From Formosa haliotis (GTDB taxonomy: Bacteria > Bacteroidota > Bacteroidia > Flavobacteriales > Flavobacteriaceae): 64,000 bases of DNA. Under the pieces are notes generated by a model, which made no database searches, had not been told where the DNA came from, and was given only the letters and a program-made list of their open reading frames with translations. The position numbers and the translations under genes were made by a program. Within the stretch, counting starts at the first letter, position 1, and every line of letters begins with the position of its first letter. Shown here piece by piece: positions 63,732 through 64,000 of the stretch. The stretch lies in assembly GCF_001685485.1 (NCBI RefSeq), contig NZ_BDEL01000001.1, positions 3,941,501-4,005,500 on the forward strand. The letters run 5' to 3'.

Positions 63732-64000
63732 ATGAAACAAATACCCCTAGTTATACTGTTTTTTAGCGTATTAGCATTCGCACAAAATAAACCTGTTGCA
63801 ACCGATAGTCTAGATGTTGTTTTAGATGAGGTTTTAATTATTGCAGCTAAAAAATCTAAAATAGAAACAGATATGAAAATGGCTGTTACTGTTGATGAGT
63901 TTTTAGCGTCGTCCAATAGTATCAGTTTTATTAAACGTGGGGCTTATGCTTGGGAGCCCTTATTGAATAATATGAGTACAGAACGTTCTTCGCTAACCAT
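63732..64000 (+). CDS. TonB-dependent copper receptor, OprC/NosA-like (5' part; runs off the window)
   Basis: The visible 89 residues start MKQIPLVILFFSVLAFAQ (signal peptide). They continue VLDEVLIIAAKKSKIETDMKMAVTVDEFLASSNSISFIKRGAYAWEPLLNNMSTERSSLT. The stretch RGAYAWEPxLNNMSTERSxxT is typical of the plug of copper receptors of the NosA/OprC type. There is no carboxypeptidase-like N-domain. The plug end and barrel lie beyond 64000. It begins 4 bp after the Met/His lipoprotein gene, in the same operon. Confidence 0.7.
   Translation, partial: MKQIPLVILFFSVLAFAQNKPVATDSLDVVLDEVLIIAAKKSKIETDMKMAVTVDEFLASSNSISFIKRGAYAWEPLLNNMSTERSSLT

Overview
The window is AT-rich chromosomal DNA from a member of the Bacteroidota, most likely a marine Flavobacteriaceae. 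Several signals agree on this: TonB receptors with carboxypeptidase-like N-domains, GLPGLI proteins, C-terminal type IX secretion (T9SS) sorting domains, promoter -7 boxes of the form TAnnTTTG, a tmRNA whose tag reads GENNYALAA, and a GH16 galactan-hydrolase-like enzyme. I saw no prophage, IS element, CRISPR array, rRNA or tRNA. The only stable RNA found is ssrA.

Layout. 1-10.4 kb is housekeeping: the start of a sirtuin (cobB), trmH, purL, an RsmB-type rRNA methyltransferase, a lipoprotein, a small methyltransferase and a three-gene run ending in a fatty acid hydroxylase. 10.5-15.3 kb has a large MG2-type surface protein, a NamZ-like exo-muramidase and a LolC/FtsX-like permease, the last two divergent with abutting start codons. 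15.4-20.6 kb is a duplicated GLPGLI/TonB-receptor module in which both receptors are damaged. 20.7-28.9 kb holds small membrane proteins, DUF2851, an AGCS symporter, a helix-hairpin-helix protein, a long-chain-type acyl-CoA dehydrogenase and a carboxypeptidase-like surface protein, the last two frameshifted. 29.0-34.4 kb is an iron-uptake operon (siderophore receptor, DUF4198, two small membrane proteins, PepSY protein). 34.6-37.3 kb has an SDR, a lysine/alanine dehydrogenase-like enzyme and ssrA preceded by a structured leader. 37.5-45.3 kb encodes two very large T9SS proteins: a metallophosphoesterase with four repeated modules, and a multidomain GH16 enzyme. 45.8-54.3 kb is a stress-flavoured stretch (HPF, VOC, DUF1989 with a GntA-like N-hydroxylase, SDR, SemiSWEET, KatE-type catalase, MgtC, FAD oxidase). 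54.7-60.7 kb is a frameshifted outer-membrane receptor next to a LytTR/LytS two-component operon whose first gene resembles the kinase's own sensor domain. 61-64 kb has a frameshifted hemG and the start of a probable copper-uptake cluster.

The most striking overall pattern is that five genes (receptor at 17.9 kb, acyl-CoA dehydrogenase at 25.8 kb, surface protein at 27.1 kb, receptor at 57.4 kb, hemG at 61.9 kb) are each broken by an indel shifting the frame by -1. In three of them an expected run of seven A or T has six. This could be systematic homopolymer under-calling, true gene decay, or -1 ribosomal slippage, since the three sites read A AAA AAG or T TTT TTG. The sequence alone cannot decide. 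The best candidates for undescribed biology are the two-component operon with its secreted sensor-domain paralogue, the GntA/DUF1989 pair, and the structured leader of ssrA.
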